Source of the DNA: Coptis chinensis
Lineage: Eukaryota > Streptophyta > Magnoliopsida > Ranunculales > Ranunculaceae
Direction of reading: 5' to 3'
Length of the DNA stretch: 64,000 nucleotides
NCBI GenBank assembly: GCA_015680905.1
Contig: CM027381.1
Location: forward strand, 21,615,501-21,679,500
Shown in pieces: positions 38,377 through 50,200 of this stretch. The notes under the pieces are model-generated. The model was given only the letters and a program-made list of their open reading frames with translations, was not told the origin of the DNA and did no database searches. Every line of letters starts with the position of its first letter. Positions within the stretch are counted from its first letter, which is position 1. A program made the translations under genes and the position numbers.

Positions 38377-40081
38377 CTATTTGAATCCATTCGAGACTAT
38401 ACTCATATTTTTCTTTTTCTTCTGATCGATGATACTGTTCATCTTCTTTCTCCCAAATATCTTACAAGTTCTCTCGGAATCAAAGACATACAGGTCTAGC
38501 ATCCTCTTATAATGGCCTTGTTCTATTTCCTCCTCCTTCACATGATATAGGAGGAGAGTTTCAATAATACAATCTTCCCAATCAATATAACCTACTTTTT
38601 CTCTCTGCTTCCTTTGTTTTCTACATTGCGAGCCTTCTACCAGAGCCATATTTTTCTTGTCACCTGTAACAGAGTTGGGTGGTTGCACGATTTCATCAAT
38701 TCGTTGCTTTGCAGCATTTATCTTCTCTCTTCTTCTTTTAAAAGCCAACTCTCCCGCAACAAAAGACGGAGGCAAACCATTAAAACCAACATCCTTCTCC
38801 AATATTTCTTCTAAGAAAAGCTTTTGGCTCATATCCGACATTCCAGACCACCAATCCTTATACACCTGGATACCAGCTTCTTTCTTCCTCTTTTTTCTGT
38901 AATCCTTTTCCTCTTCATCCACCGATTTAACATAGTGATTTTCACTCAAGAAGTTTCTATACATGTTAGACAAACACTCTTGAGATATCTTAGCATAGTC
39001 CATATCATTAGAACTAGCATTTCCAGATATCCTATTTTGAGTCTCACCCTCAAAATATTGAGAATCATTTTCCGCACTTAAATCATCAAAATCAAATCCA
39101 GTTTCTTTTCTCAAACATTCATTAATTATTTCTTCCATATGAAACTCATGCATTTCAATAAACTTCCTCTTGTCCCCACGCTCTAACCTCGACTTAATTT
39201 CCATATACTGAATAATACCAGGTGCATTCTTCACTATATTCTCATCCGTAACATTCTTACCCCAAGGCAAACCTTGAGCAACTTTCACAAGCCTCTTTAA
39301 TCTCTTTATACCTCTTCCTACACGTAAATACCCCTGCACGCATTTCCTTGGCAACTTCATCGAAACTAACTTCAACACCATTCAACTCCGAAACAAAAAT
39401 CAAAACAGCCACAACAACCGGAACGGGTTGACGTCCAGTAGTCAAAAACCACTTAACCGCACAATTCAACAAAAACCTCCCTTGTTTAATCATCTTCCCC
39501 ACCATATCCCCTTTCAACACATTCTCAAAACTATGACACACCATAATCGCCCTTTCAAACGACAAAACAATATCAAACTCAGGTAACTCTAGTTCCAAAT
39601 AGCCAGTAACTCTAACAACCATTCTACCCAACTCATGTAACTCACACCCAATAACAACAGCGACTTCCGACATAGATAAAGACGACAAATTATTATCCTT
39701 CCTCATTATAACATAACAACAAGCCCCAACAAGTACACTAAACCAATTTCCACTCCCAAAATCCCCATCCGTAATCTCTTCAATCATACGCGTAACTTCA
39801 TTTGTACGCGTAGGTGTAAAGTCTAGCCATTTACTAATCTCTTGTATTTTTAACTTGGAATAGTAAAGTTTAGTTTCTTTGTAATTAAAATCACCGTTGT
39901 GTGACGACGAACCGACACGTATGAATGTTCCTTGTGGTCCTTCTGAGATGTTGAAATGAGGTTGGAAGTTGTCGAACTCGTGTTCCACTCCACATGATTC
40001 ACAGACTAAGTTGTTTGTTATTTCGTCTCGGATTAATCTTTTCTGGTGGCACTTTTTGCACGTTTTTGAGCTTGGGTCCAT
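38377..40081 (-). pseudogene. PTF2: Plant-specific TFIIB-related protein PTF2, intronless, one frameshift
   Basis: Start ATG at 40081 and stop at 38377, about 567 codons when the frameshift is discounted. Residues 8-30 form a zinc ribbon (C8, C11, C27, C30). Then come GPQGTFIRVG, two TFIIB-like cyclin folds (GSGNWFSVLVGACCYVIMR; KQGRFLLNCAVKWFLTTGRQ) and a C-terminal region with DVGFNGLPPSFVAGELAFKR and IDWEDCIIETLLLYHVKEEE, all typical of PTF2. Arabidopsis PTF2 acts in pollen and embryo development as a TFIIB/BRF-like factor. The frame shifts in the second cyclin fold near 39292: an extra G in AAAGAGG separates YKEIKE from LVKVAQGLPWGKNV. The coding on both sides is otherwise well kept, so a sequencing error or a very recent loss both fit. 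The start is 287 bp downstream of the COG4 stop. Confidence 0.87.
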
Positions 40082-40368
40082 TTTTTTTGCACGGAGGTGT
40101 TCCCTGTTTTCTTGGAACTTGGAAGAATTGGAGTTTAATAAGTATATGTAATGCCCGGTGGAATTTATAGTATGTCGTGGGCATGTTTATTTCGGTGCCG
40201 ATATTTGATATATGGACCACATATATCGAGATGTCAAGGGTTGCCATATTCAACGAGATTTTGCAACCTTTTGTAAGATATAACAAGAGAAAATTTCTCG
40301 ATTTGTGTTTATCAGTCACACTCAATGTCAAAAGAAAAACAATAAAATAATACAAGATGGGAGGAGAG

Positions 40369-43300
40369 TCACAATCTAAGAGCAGCAATGGCTTCGGGTT
40401 TGAAGTCGACTCGTAGGCCTAACACCCTTCTTACTTCTGCTGGAGTCAATCTCCATGTCATGGGACCTGAGTTTTCACCCCAGAAATCGAGTAGCTCAGA
40501 AACTTTCTCCAAGTTAAGGATGGTTGCCATTTGAGTGAGGCGAGCAAACTTGTCTCTGACAGTCCTCTGGGTCATACTGGAGAAATGGCTTACTAGTGCA
40601 CGTACATCTCTGTCGAGTTGCAACCCACCAAGTTGACTGAACCTCTTCTGCATCATGATAACTTCTAGTCTTTTTACTATGAAGTCGATAACAAAGTGAA
40701 CAAATGAATCGTAGTTGTTGGTTGTCATTAGAGGCTGGAGCCATGCTGCATTTGTCTCAACTGCATGGAGGAGTTTCTGAACCCATGGATCGTTCACCTC
40801 ATTCTCTGCATACTCGGCTTCAGACAACTCATAGCTTATAATTCCGACGCTGTCCAACACCGGACGGATGCGGGGTGTTACAGTGGTCACAAGTTGCTCC
40901 ATCCCACCATTCAAGACTTGCTTGAAACTGTTGTTCATCTCACCCAATTCAGATAAACAAGATTTAACCTTCTCTCTGTCAGCCGGTGCTGAGAATACCT
41001 GCGGACAATAACACAGAGCTGATAAAGAACTAAACCAAAGCAGGACAGTAACACAGAGCTGATAAAGAACTAAACCAAAGCAGGATATCAATAAAAGTTT
41101 CAATTATCAAAACGAAAGCAAGACAAGACAAAGCATAGACCACTAAGGACCACACAGACATTACAACAAGTACACCTCTATTTACAATTTTAAGTCAACT
41201 TTTTTCTGTGTTTGCAGAATTTGGGAAGTTAGGTGTTGAAGTGCCAAAGAGTTATTTAGTTTATGTGATATTAACAGAGTGGCAAGGAAATTGAAAACTG
41301 TTTAAAAGAAAAGTGGTTCAAGCATCAAAACTATTATTGAAACATTGAAGGTTGTTCAACTGTGGCGATAGTGACTATCTCAAAGAGCCACAAACAACGA
41401 ATACAAAGTTTTCAGTTTCTAAGTAGAATATTAACTTAAATCTCCTTCTGAAAACATAAAAATCTGACAACATATATATGGGAGGGTTAGAGCCACTCCA
41501 CTCCGAAAGTGGAACTACATCATGAAGCAATGCTATCTATTTGTGAGATGATCTCCCTCCGTGAAGATCATCCTCACAAAAATTCAGCTCATTAGCTTAT
41601 TTCCATTTCATTTCCCCGTTAATCATTGCTTACATAGCATAGTTTATGATCAAGCAACTATGAACCAATGTGGCTACAGTCAGGAGTCAGTTTTCACTTG
41701 CAACGTCATTACGCACCGCGGATCAATGACATTCTAGTCTCCTCACAAGCCGCCTAAAGATCTTTAATTCAATGTATCTGGGTTGCAAACTGGCAGTATT
41801 AGATTTTCACAACTTGCAACACACATGAAGGGATCAAGCACGCAGGCGTCTAAAATTTATCATCAGCAATGTGGATACCTTCAAAAGATGCTAGGCCTAA
41901 CCAATCTCTAGTAACACTTGAGAAGGAGCTACTAGATTATTTCTTATTGTATAATTTTGTATAGGTGATAGGATGCCACTACTTGACGATCATTACAAAA
42001 TATATATGGCTTAAATCAAATAATAAGATGGACCATCAAAGACTATCATACTCGAAGTGTAAAAGGCACCAAATCTCTGAGTTCTGATTCTTTCTATTAA
42101 AAGACAGGCATTGGATAGTTTTATTTACTTGTCATTTTGCAATCTTCCTGGAATTAATACCAAATTTTGCTTCCTTAGCAGAATACAATTAAGGATGAAA
42201 GACAAAGTATGTTCAACAAACTCATCAACAAAGCACATGTGTATCTATAACATCAAAAGAAGGACAGGGACATTGCTGATCACAGACTAAAAAGACCAAA
42301 GGCAATGCACATGTTCCATATTAACTCGTGAGCAACAATATTCCCCGACTCTATGTGGAACCAATAAAATGGAAATGCAGAACCTCTGATTATGAGTTAG
42401 AACTATCGAATGGAATAAATAAAAGGATATAGATTTCCATAAGTGCATAGAGTTGTTAGGCCATGATCAAGCAGAGAAACGCAGTTCAAGCATCATTTTT
42501 TTTTAAGCAATGAAGGCTGGTCAACATCGGTGATACTAACTCTCTCAAAGCGCCAATCAGTGAAGTTCAAAGATCAAACCTTTGCGTGAATGAAAAGGTA
42601 AAACAAAGTTTTATGTTTCTAAGTTGAATTTATAACCTAAATCTCTCCCCACCATTGGGGAGATTATCCTTAAAAACTCATCTCATTTGAATATTTCCGC
42701 TAGTTTCATTTCCCCCTAAATCATTGCATATATAGCAGAGTTTATCATCAAACAACTATAAACTAATGTATTTTACAATCGAGAGTGAGTTTTCACCGGA
42801 AAGTCTACGCACGGTTAAGCAATGACCTCTAGTCAACTCCCTAATGTGGCTTACAATCAGGAGTGGGTTTTCACTGGCAATGTCATTGTTTTGCACTATT
42901 CTATACGCGCACAATCAGATAAAAACAAAATGGATGTTGAATTCCATCAAATTTTGCAGTGAGTAGGTGTCTTCAGATTATGAATGGACTTCAACTTTGA
43001 CATTCCATAGTTACAAGTTGGGGCCCTTTCGCAAGACATAACTAGACATTAATATGTAACACATAACACATAGCATGTAACACATTGCATGGTCCCCACA
43101 ATCTTTTCCTAAACCATTAAGGACCTCTAATAGTAAAATGAATGTAAAATCATTCAATCACAACACAAAATGAAGAGCACACAAACATTGCAATAAGTAC
43201 AACCTAAATTACCTTTTTCAGTCAGATAATTATTTATTATATTAATCTTTCAGCTTTTCCAGGATTTAGGGAGTTGTGTAGAAGTGCTAAAAAGCTTTTT

Positions 43301-46300
43301 ACTACATGTAATATTTAATAAGGTAGCGAGGAAGTTGAGGATTAATTCAGAGAAATGCTGATCAAGCATCCAAAATTGGTCGAGTTCTCAGGACATCACC
43401 CAAGGGAATTTAAGGACTGGGTACGTATTGTGTAAAACCCAGATCAAATATCTATTATGTATCCTCTCTAAATGCAAATCCTCCCTGCTTCTTTAAACTC
43501 TATACTAAAACTAGATTGACTTCTCTGAGAAGTTAAATAGTTAATAACCAAGTCCTCGGCATCAAAAGCTATGTAAGCATTCCAATTTCAACATACAAAC
43601 TCTGGCAAGTGGCAACAGACTGTTCAGTAACACTTTCTCAATCTTTCAAGATACACCAAAAATGTACATAGATTTTCTTTAATTAAAATGAATATAAATA
43701 TATATTCCAACTAAAAAATTATATATATTCTCCATTATAATCATAAACTTTTACTAAAACTAATCACTGACGCTATTCAACATAGGGGATAAGTAAGTAT
43801 CTGAAGACACCAATTAGTGAAACCATGGAGTGAGTATAAAGACAAACAACAAATACAAAGTTTTCAGTTTCTAAGTATAATATAACTTCAATCTCCTACC
43901 CAAAACATGCTTCAACCAAATCTCGCAACATATACATGGGAGGGTAGAGCCACTCCACCCCAAAAGTGGACTAGATCTTGAATCAGGGGCTACTTATTTG
44001 ACGAGATGATCTCCGATCTCCCTGCCATGGAGATCATCCTTGCAGAAATCAGCTCATTTGAATATTTTCATTTCCCCCTGAACCATTGCTTATATAATTA
44101 TATAGCATAGTTTATCGTCAAGCAACTTTAAACCAAACTAAAGGGGTTTACGATCAGGGTGGATTTTCACTGGCATCTGCCATTATGCAGAGTCAAGCAA
44201 TGACATTCTATTCTACTCATGTCAGCAAGCCGCCCAAAGGTCTCTTATATCTGGGAGACAGTATTATAAGTTTTCACTAATAGCAACACACATCAAGAGC
44301 TCAGGTTTCTAAATTTTCTCATCAGCAAAGAGGACATCTACTAAAGATGCACGCCTAACTAATATCTGGTATCACATGCTACGGCATTACTAAACCATTT
44401 ATTACGCATTATTTGATTGGTGATAGAATGCCACTAGTCGACGATCAATACATACAAAAGTGGCGTAAATCAGATAACAGGATGACACTACAATAAATTA
44501 CATAGAAACAGACATTAAGCAGATGCATTTTATTTGTCATTTTGCAATATAATGGCATAAATACCATATGTTGCTTCCTTCTTAGCAGAACACATTTAAG
44601 GATAAACAAGAAAGTATGTTCAACAAAATCATCAGTAAAGCGCATGCATTCTTCACCAAATTCAGTCAGTAGCATAACACAATTTGTGTATACATAAATG
44701 AAAATGTAAATTGAATCAGGCACATACCTCTACACACTGCTCCTCAATCTCATGTCGTAACTTAAGGACATACTCGCCACTGACATCCATATTGTTTAGC
44801 GCCGTTGCAATCTCCGTTCCAGTCTTTTGGACACCTACCCCACCTAAGAACAGCTTACTTGGCTCCATCATTTTCTGTTGCAATGCCTCCTGATACTCAT
44901 TGCTCAACAAATTCATTGCACCACTAAGCACTGCAAGCACTGAGTTGGAATTTGAAGTTGAGATGGCCCTTCTGCAGCATTTCTGAAGTACATAAAACAC
45001 ATCATCAACCATAGAAGTCGTGAGGCTATCAGGTACATGCTCATCGATCTTTATTGCCTTCCTCACATTCTCCACCATAAAGAATTCCTCCAGAATTACA
45101 TAAAAGCCAATAATATCCTGAACCACTCTGCTAAAAGTACCACTTTTAAAAGTTTTCGTGGCTCGTGGACCTAGTTCTGGATCAACAGAACTCAATCCCC
45201 TAATTTTGGACACCATGAATTCAGTATAATCCTCTCCCAACTGCGTCAACGACAATATCTCGTCAAGATACCGCTCAATTTCTTTAGGATCTGGTCCTTC
45301 CACAACTGCAACGGAAAGCAAATTCTTACTGTAAGAATTAATATCGGACGCCAATCTAGACAATCTCCTGTACTCCATATACTTCTTCAAAATAAGAGAA
45401 CCCCTCGAATCACATTCCTCTTGAAGCTCAATAATCGCATAAGCAATAGCATCTTCACCGCAAAGACTTCTCAAAATCTCATCATTCTCTTCAACAGCCA
45501 AAACAATATCTCTAAACAAATTCGTCAAACACCCAATGAAATTCACCTCACTCCCACCACCCCCTTGTTCCATAACCTCAACTAAATGTTCATACTCCAA
45601 TCTAGATCTCATCGCAATAACTTTCTTCAAATAAGCTACATAAACTTGCAAACCTTCTTCCTCCAACCCAAGTGGTAAAAACAACTTAACAAATCTCAAT
45701 ATACTGGAATGGTCCCGTTGATCCACCGCAGCCCCTAATCTCTTCCTTACAATTCCTTCTAACACTCTCTTCGAATTCAATAACTCTTCTCGTTCAACCG
45801 ACCCCGAATCCTTATACATCGAATCAATCTCCAAAAATGTCTTAACAAACCTCGCGGCATTCTCAAAATCCTCGGCACCCAAGGCCTTTTTCACCCCCTC
45901 GACGCAATTTCCCCGTTCGACAATAGCATCAATCCTAGACAATGTAGTAGAAACTCTAGATTGAGCTAAATCCAGTTCTCTAACTTTGCTACTAACTTGA
46001 TCAGCTAAATTGCAAGTAGTTTTCACATTGCTTAACATTGAGTCTGAGTCCATTTTAACTAGTTCTAATACTTGGGCTGATTTGGATAAATTGTTAAGTT
46101 TCTTTTCAAGATCTGTTTTTGATGAAAGTAAAGTTTCAAGTTCAAGATCTATACCTCTTTGATAAGCTATACATTCATGGAGATAACGTGTCATTGCACC
46201 AACGTCTGTTAAGTTACGTATTTGAGATAACGCTTCTGTTGTTCCAAAGTTTAATGAAGAAATTATATTATTTGTTTCTTCATTTGTTCCGTTTGAGATA

Positions 46301-46314
46301 CGAGGTGAAGCCAT
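40369..46314 (-). CDS. COG4: Conserved oligomeric Golgi complex subunit 4, two exons
   Basis: Exon 1 is 46314-44728 (529 codons, MASPRISNGTNEE to EEQCVE) and exon 2 is 40998-40369 (VFSAPADREK to FKPEAIAALRL-stop). Together they give 738 residues, the length I recall for Arabidopsis COG4. COG4 is a lobe A subunit of the eight-part COG tethering complex, which binds SNAREs and SM proteins in retrograde traffic within the Golgi. The N-terminal half has long helices with coiled-coil character (LSSKTDLEKKLNNLSKSAQV). The conserved C-terminal end includes SSMTQRTVRDKFARLTQMAT and WRLTPAEVRRVLGLRVDF. The 3.7-kb intron carries internal repeats. Both exons are open and phases match (GAG/GTATTC), so the gene looks functional. 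Confidence 0.95.
41003..41085 (-). repeat. 40-bp tandem duplication at the COG4 intron acceptor
   Basis: Two nearly identical 40-bp copies (ACACAGAGCTGATAAAGAAC occurs at 41011 and 41051) lie directly upstream of the exon 2 acceptor on the minus strand. The copied segment includes the pyrimidine-rich tract and likely branch point, so the intron has two such regions. Confidence 0.9.
41390..44715 (-). repeat. Self-repeats within the COG4 intron
   Basis: The intron start (44715-43800) is repeated at 42250-41390 in diverged form, with a third partial copy at about 42590-42900. Shared landmarks are a GTTTCTAAGTA block, GGTAGAGCCACTCC followed by AAAGTGGA, the GATGATCTCCC..GGAGATCATC hairpin, TCAGCTCATTTGAA and the TTGTCATTTTGCAAT block. 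The same unit occurs at 36130-37100 in the COG4 fragment. It probably grew by tandem duplication around a MITE-like hairpin. Confidence 0.75.
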
Positions 46315-46454
46315 TTATTTTTTTAGGTTAAGGTTGTTTCTTTTCTGGTTTTTTTCGACCTGAGTGTTTGTTTTTATGTGTTTTGAGGATTGAAGAAGAT
46401 GAAAATGGTGTTTTGACTTTTGAGAGAAAGTCTCCATTAACATTTTGTTAATAA

Positions 46455-46500
46455 GGCATTTTGGGCTTTTTCCACCAATTAGGCCCAAATCACAGCCCAA
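46455..46500 (-). promoter_or_regulatory. Site II-like (TGGGCY) boxes upstream of COG4
   Basis: TTGGGCT at 46461, AGGCCCA at 46481 and AGCCCA at 46494 lie 147-185 bp upstream of the COG4 ATG. The same motif class is found before RRP6L3. The PIF/Harbinger element begins 20 bp further out, so these boxes are almost all of the ancestral promoter that stays adjacent. Confidence 0.45.
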
Positions 46501-46859
46501 TGGCATATCTAGCCTCTAGGGGGTGTGTGTGTGGAGTCTTCCTTTGGATTTGGAATTGGAATTGGAATTGGAATACGAATTGAAAACATAATTCCAAGAC
46601 TTACAATTTCAAGTAATTAAAATTCTTCACATTGGAATTCCTATGTTTGGTTGCACAAAAGAATTCATTTTCAAATTCCATAGAATCTCAAATCAGCTGT
46701 TTGGCCACTCAAAATTTCCAAACCAAAGTTGAAATATTAAAAAAAAAATGTACTCTAAACCAATAGGTCTACATACCAAATTTATTATAAACTTTATTTT
46801 GAATAATATTTAAACCTTTTCTTAATAGTAGTATTCTAAACATTGAGATGCATCATCAA

Positions 46860-47785
46860 CCAATATTCTTTCTTAAAATCATCTGAAAGCCCATAAAAGA
46901 CGTCTTATCAGTTGCAAGCAAATCAACAACTCGGAGTGTTAGAGAACAATCAAAATCCTGAACTTTATTAACTTCTTGGCATAACTTGTTCACATCAACA
47001 GTGGGAAGATGTGCATGTGAGTTGGTCTGTACCATACACTTCAATGTATCAGTCATGGAAGTCACAACTGTAGCAATGGCATCACCTGTGCAAACTTTTT
47101 TATTTGTGGATTGTTTCTCATCCAAACCTCGTTTCAATTGCTCGTCACTTCCTTCATTTTCTCCATTAATGTCCTCATGCCCATCATTCTCATTGCTTCC
47201 ATTGTTTTCAACTTCTTCTCTTGCTTTATCAAGTTCTCCTCCAGTGTTAGCGCCAACTCCTTTTGCATTATTATTCCCAACAATAATTGCTAACATGAGA
47301 GGCTTATACCTGAACCCTTTGGCATCAGGATGTGACTGCAAATTATTTAACCAATATTTAAGAAGAAACACCTTGAAAAATACAAATCTATATTACAAAA
47401 AAATTACCTTAACGTAGTTCTCCCAGACGTCATCCCTCACCACAATCATCTTGCGATTGTCATCCCACCCGAATCTTGATTGGTCTCAAAGCTCGGTCAC
47501 GATATTAAAATTCTTAGTCCAAGTCGTTAAGCGAGTTTGAACATTATCCTTTGTCACTGGTTTTCCACATTTTTCTTTGATGGCATCAACAGTTACAGTT
47601 CAAACAACAGGCTTCCAACCTTGTTCAGATTTGTTTCCCTTTTGAAGTTGATCAAGAAACGTCTCAGTTAATACATGATCCATCTCAATTGTCCAAACCA
47701 CATAGTTTCCTTTTGCTTTGGTGCTTTTTGGTTGTTCAGACGATTGATTGTTCTCCATTTCTAACAGTTCAGAAGTTACATACAA
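46860..47785 (-). pseudogene. Myb/SANT-like protein of the PIF/Harbinger element
   Basis: The 5' part (47785-47600) encodes VVWTIEMDHVLTETFLDQLQ, the start of the Myb/SANT-like domain of PIF/Harbinger ORF1, which binds transposon ends and helps import the transposase. The 3' part (47371-46860) has a short SHPDAKGFRYKPL linker, an acidic Asn/Glu/Gly-rich stretch (NGSNENDGHEDINGENEGSD) and a helical tail. The middle (about 47400-47600), still coding for DDNRKMIVVRDDVWENYVK-like text, is not in one frame with the ends, so the gene is probably split by an intron or broken. Confidence 0.7.
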
Positions 47786-48049
47786 AAATTATTATTGAAT
47801 TCCCATGCAACATGATACAAATGCTTATTAAATAAAAATATAAAAATAACATAATTATTCAATCCAAGAAACACTGCAACAGACCAAACATAGAGTAGGA
47901 CATAAAAAATTCTCAAGTAGATAAACTATTAAACTAAGTCTAATGATTTCTCGACGTCATATAGTCAGCAAACATTTGTTGTGCCATCTGGTCCCTCATT
48001 ACATTCCAATCATCATTGCCATAACTAATTTAAGTGATAAACTCATTGG

Positions 48050-49294
48050 TCTCTAGCCCTAGGATTTCCAACTCAATATCAACCTCAGCTAACAAAGAAT
48101 CATCTGGATTCTATAGTCATTATATAATTGTGAACATCACAACAAGCAAGCACAATCTTCACTTGCATCTCATGACTATAAAATGGATCACTTCTTAGTA
48201 TCGCCCATCATTTTTTTATCAATCCAAATGTCCTTTCGATCACATTGTGTAGCGATGAATGCCTATGATTGAATAATTCCTTCAAATTTTGGGGTCTTCT
48301 ACCTCCCCTCCATTCATTGAGATGGTAGCGAACACCACGATATGGGGCAAGAAATCCAGGGGCATTTGCATATCCCGCATCCACAAGGTAATAGTTACCT
48401 ATTTAAAATGACGACACCTCATTAGTCTATTTCAAATCAATATGTATATCGTCCTTTAATAGCAATTGGTAAAGATCATACCAATTGGAACATGGAGTGG
48501 ATCTTGCCTCCGTAATGCAGATTGTAGTACTCTACTATTTGTCACAGATCCTTCTCAATCGGCTAAAACGTACGTGAACTTCATGTCCATTGTACATGAA
48601 CCTAAGATATTTTGTGAAATATGTTTCTTCCTATTACAATAAGCTCATTGTTCTACAAGTGGGACTTTTGTAAGGATGTAAGTTCCATCTAGTGCTCCCA
48701 TGCAATCCTAATATCCCATGTTGAAAAGTTTTAGATAAATAAGAATGAAACTTTTTGTTCTGACAAACAACACATATCTAGAAACATTTACCTTAAAATA
48801 TGTAAATCTTGGATTCTCGGCAATTTGTGGATATGGAAGTCCCCCAGGTCGTCTAACAATATACTTATACACACGTATTATTGCATTCAAAACCCACTTA
48901 AAATGACGATGAACAGTTTCCCCATAACGATTAAAATCAAATTTCATTACTCGATTTCTTACATCATGTGCAATGGTGAGGTATATAAAAAATATGCAAT
49001 CTATTCCTCTAGAGAGACAAACTTTGAATCATGTATTCCTCATTTTCAGCGCAAAAAATCACACAAACTAAGAAATTGGATTCTATTCATCCGTAACATG
49101 TTGCGACAATCGTTATCATTCCTATTAATCAACTTATTCATAAACTTCTCTCGTTCAATATCAAGATTGGATGTAGGAAATTTATCTATATATGTATCGT
49201 GATACCATCCTATAGCACACAAAGTTGTAGCCACACATGTAGCTACAACAACATCCATATTCTCATCGTTGGTATCATATGTATGATCTTCCAT
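48050..49294 (-). pseudogene. PIF/Harbinger DDE transposase (HARBI1-like), dead
   Basis: From the N terminus: NRNDNDCRNMLRMNRIQFL (49294-49046), then FNRYGETVHRHFKWVLNAII (48947-48780), the first catalytic Asp in GALDGTYI (about 48690), and the third residue Glu in HNVIERTFGLIKK after YLVDAGYANAPGFLAPYRG and WRGGRRPQNLKELFNHRHSS (48400-48205). The block that should read WEGS.(D)SRVL reads EGSVTNSRVL: the second catalytic Asp is Asn, and a stop precedes it (about 48560). Another stop follows KVPLVEQ. The transposase cannot be active. Confidence 0.85.
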
Positions 49295-49834
49295 CTATAT
49301 TTTAAGTATCAAATTAATCATCAATATATACATACAAAGAAAACACAAAAACATTTAGTTAATAAATATTGCAACAGTAAGCCATGTGATACATTATCAA
49401 GAGAGTCAACTAACTATAAATTTAATATAAAACATAAAAAGAAAAAAGAAAAACATGGATAAGAATTGTAGAACTATGCACAAGAATAAATAATGAGGGA
49501 TGGGAGAGATAAATAAAAAGTAGCGAGAAAGAGTGCACACCTTGGAAGGATTGCAGAGAAAATAGACAAGTTTTTGACGGTATTGGTAGAGAGAGTGAGA
49601 TGTCCGAGAGGTTTTAAATAAAGAAGTAGAAAACATATTTTGCACGATAATTTTTCACTCGCCATGAATTGTGGAATATGGAAATCTCAAGTTTCTACCC
49701 CCCATAGAAACTTGTGATTCCTTGATTTTGGGGTTTTGGTGTTTCCATTTTAGCGCCCAAACGAGGTAACTCCTAATTCTTGGAAATATATTTTGAATTC
49801 TCCACTTAAATCTAGTATTCCAAACACACCCTAG

Positions 49835-50165
49835 ATGGTGCAAGCAATTTACCGCAAACACTGGTTGCATATGTTTTTTTTTTTTTTAAAAAAAAAAAGG
49901 AGATTATATACCATTTAAAAACTGAAATAAAAAAAATGTGATTATCACAAAATTGAAATTTAAATATAACGTGAAGATGTGGTCCTAGCTAGTGGAACTA
50001 TTAACTTTATAACAAAAAAAAAATTAAAGAAAGATTGGTGTTCCCAAATTGTTGCCAAATGATGCATCCAATGTGGAATTGCATATATATTATTATAAAA
50101 GAATAATAACATTATTCACCTACAAAAAATGATTTAACGGATTGAGAGGATTAACAAAATAATAA

Positions 50166-50200
<35 letters not shown>

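Larger units (their letters stand above)
46520..49831 (-). mobile_element. PIF/Harbinger DNA transposon, inactive
   Basis: The ends are imperfect inverted repeats: GGGGTGTGTGTGTGGA on the left and the inverse of GGGTGTGTTTGGAATAC on the right. They are flanked by TAG at 46517-46519 and 49832-49834, a 3-bp target duplication as expected for this superfamily (though the usual target is TWA). It holds two genes on the minus strand, a DDE transposase and a Myb/SANT-like protein. GGAATT-rich subterminal repeats lie at 46551-46575. It is 3.3 kb long. Confidence 0.82.

Noticed and set aside
44445-44723. 92-codon minus-strand frame also seen at 36832-37131
   Set aside because: The shared frame is duplicated COG4 intron sequence; it starts at the donor site and has no domain. 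The duplication itself explains its conservation.
46986-47417. Plus-strand 143-codon frame rich in Ser, Phe and Leu
   Set aside because: Antisense of the Myb-like protein of the Harbinger element.
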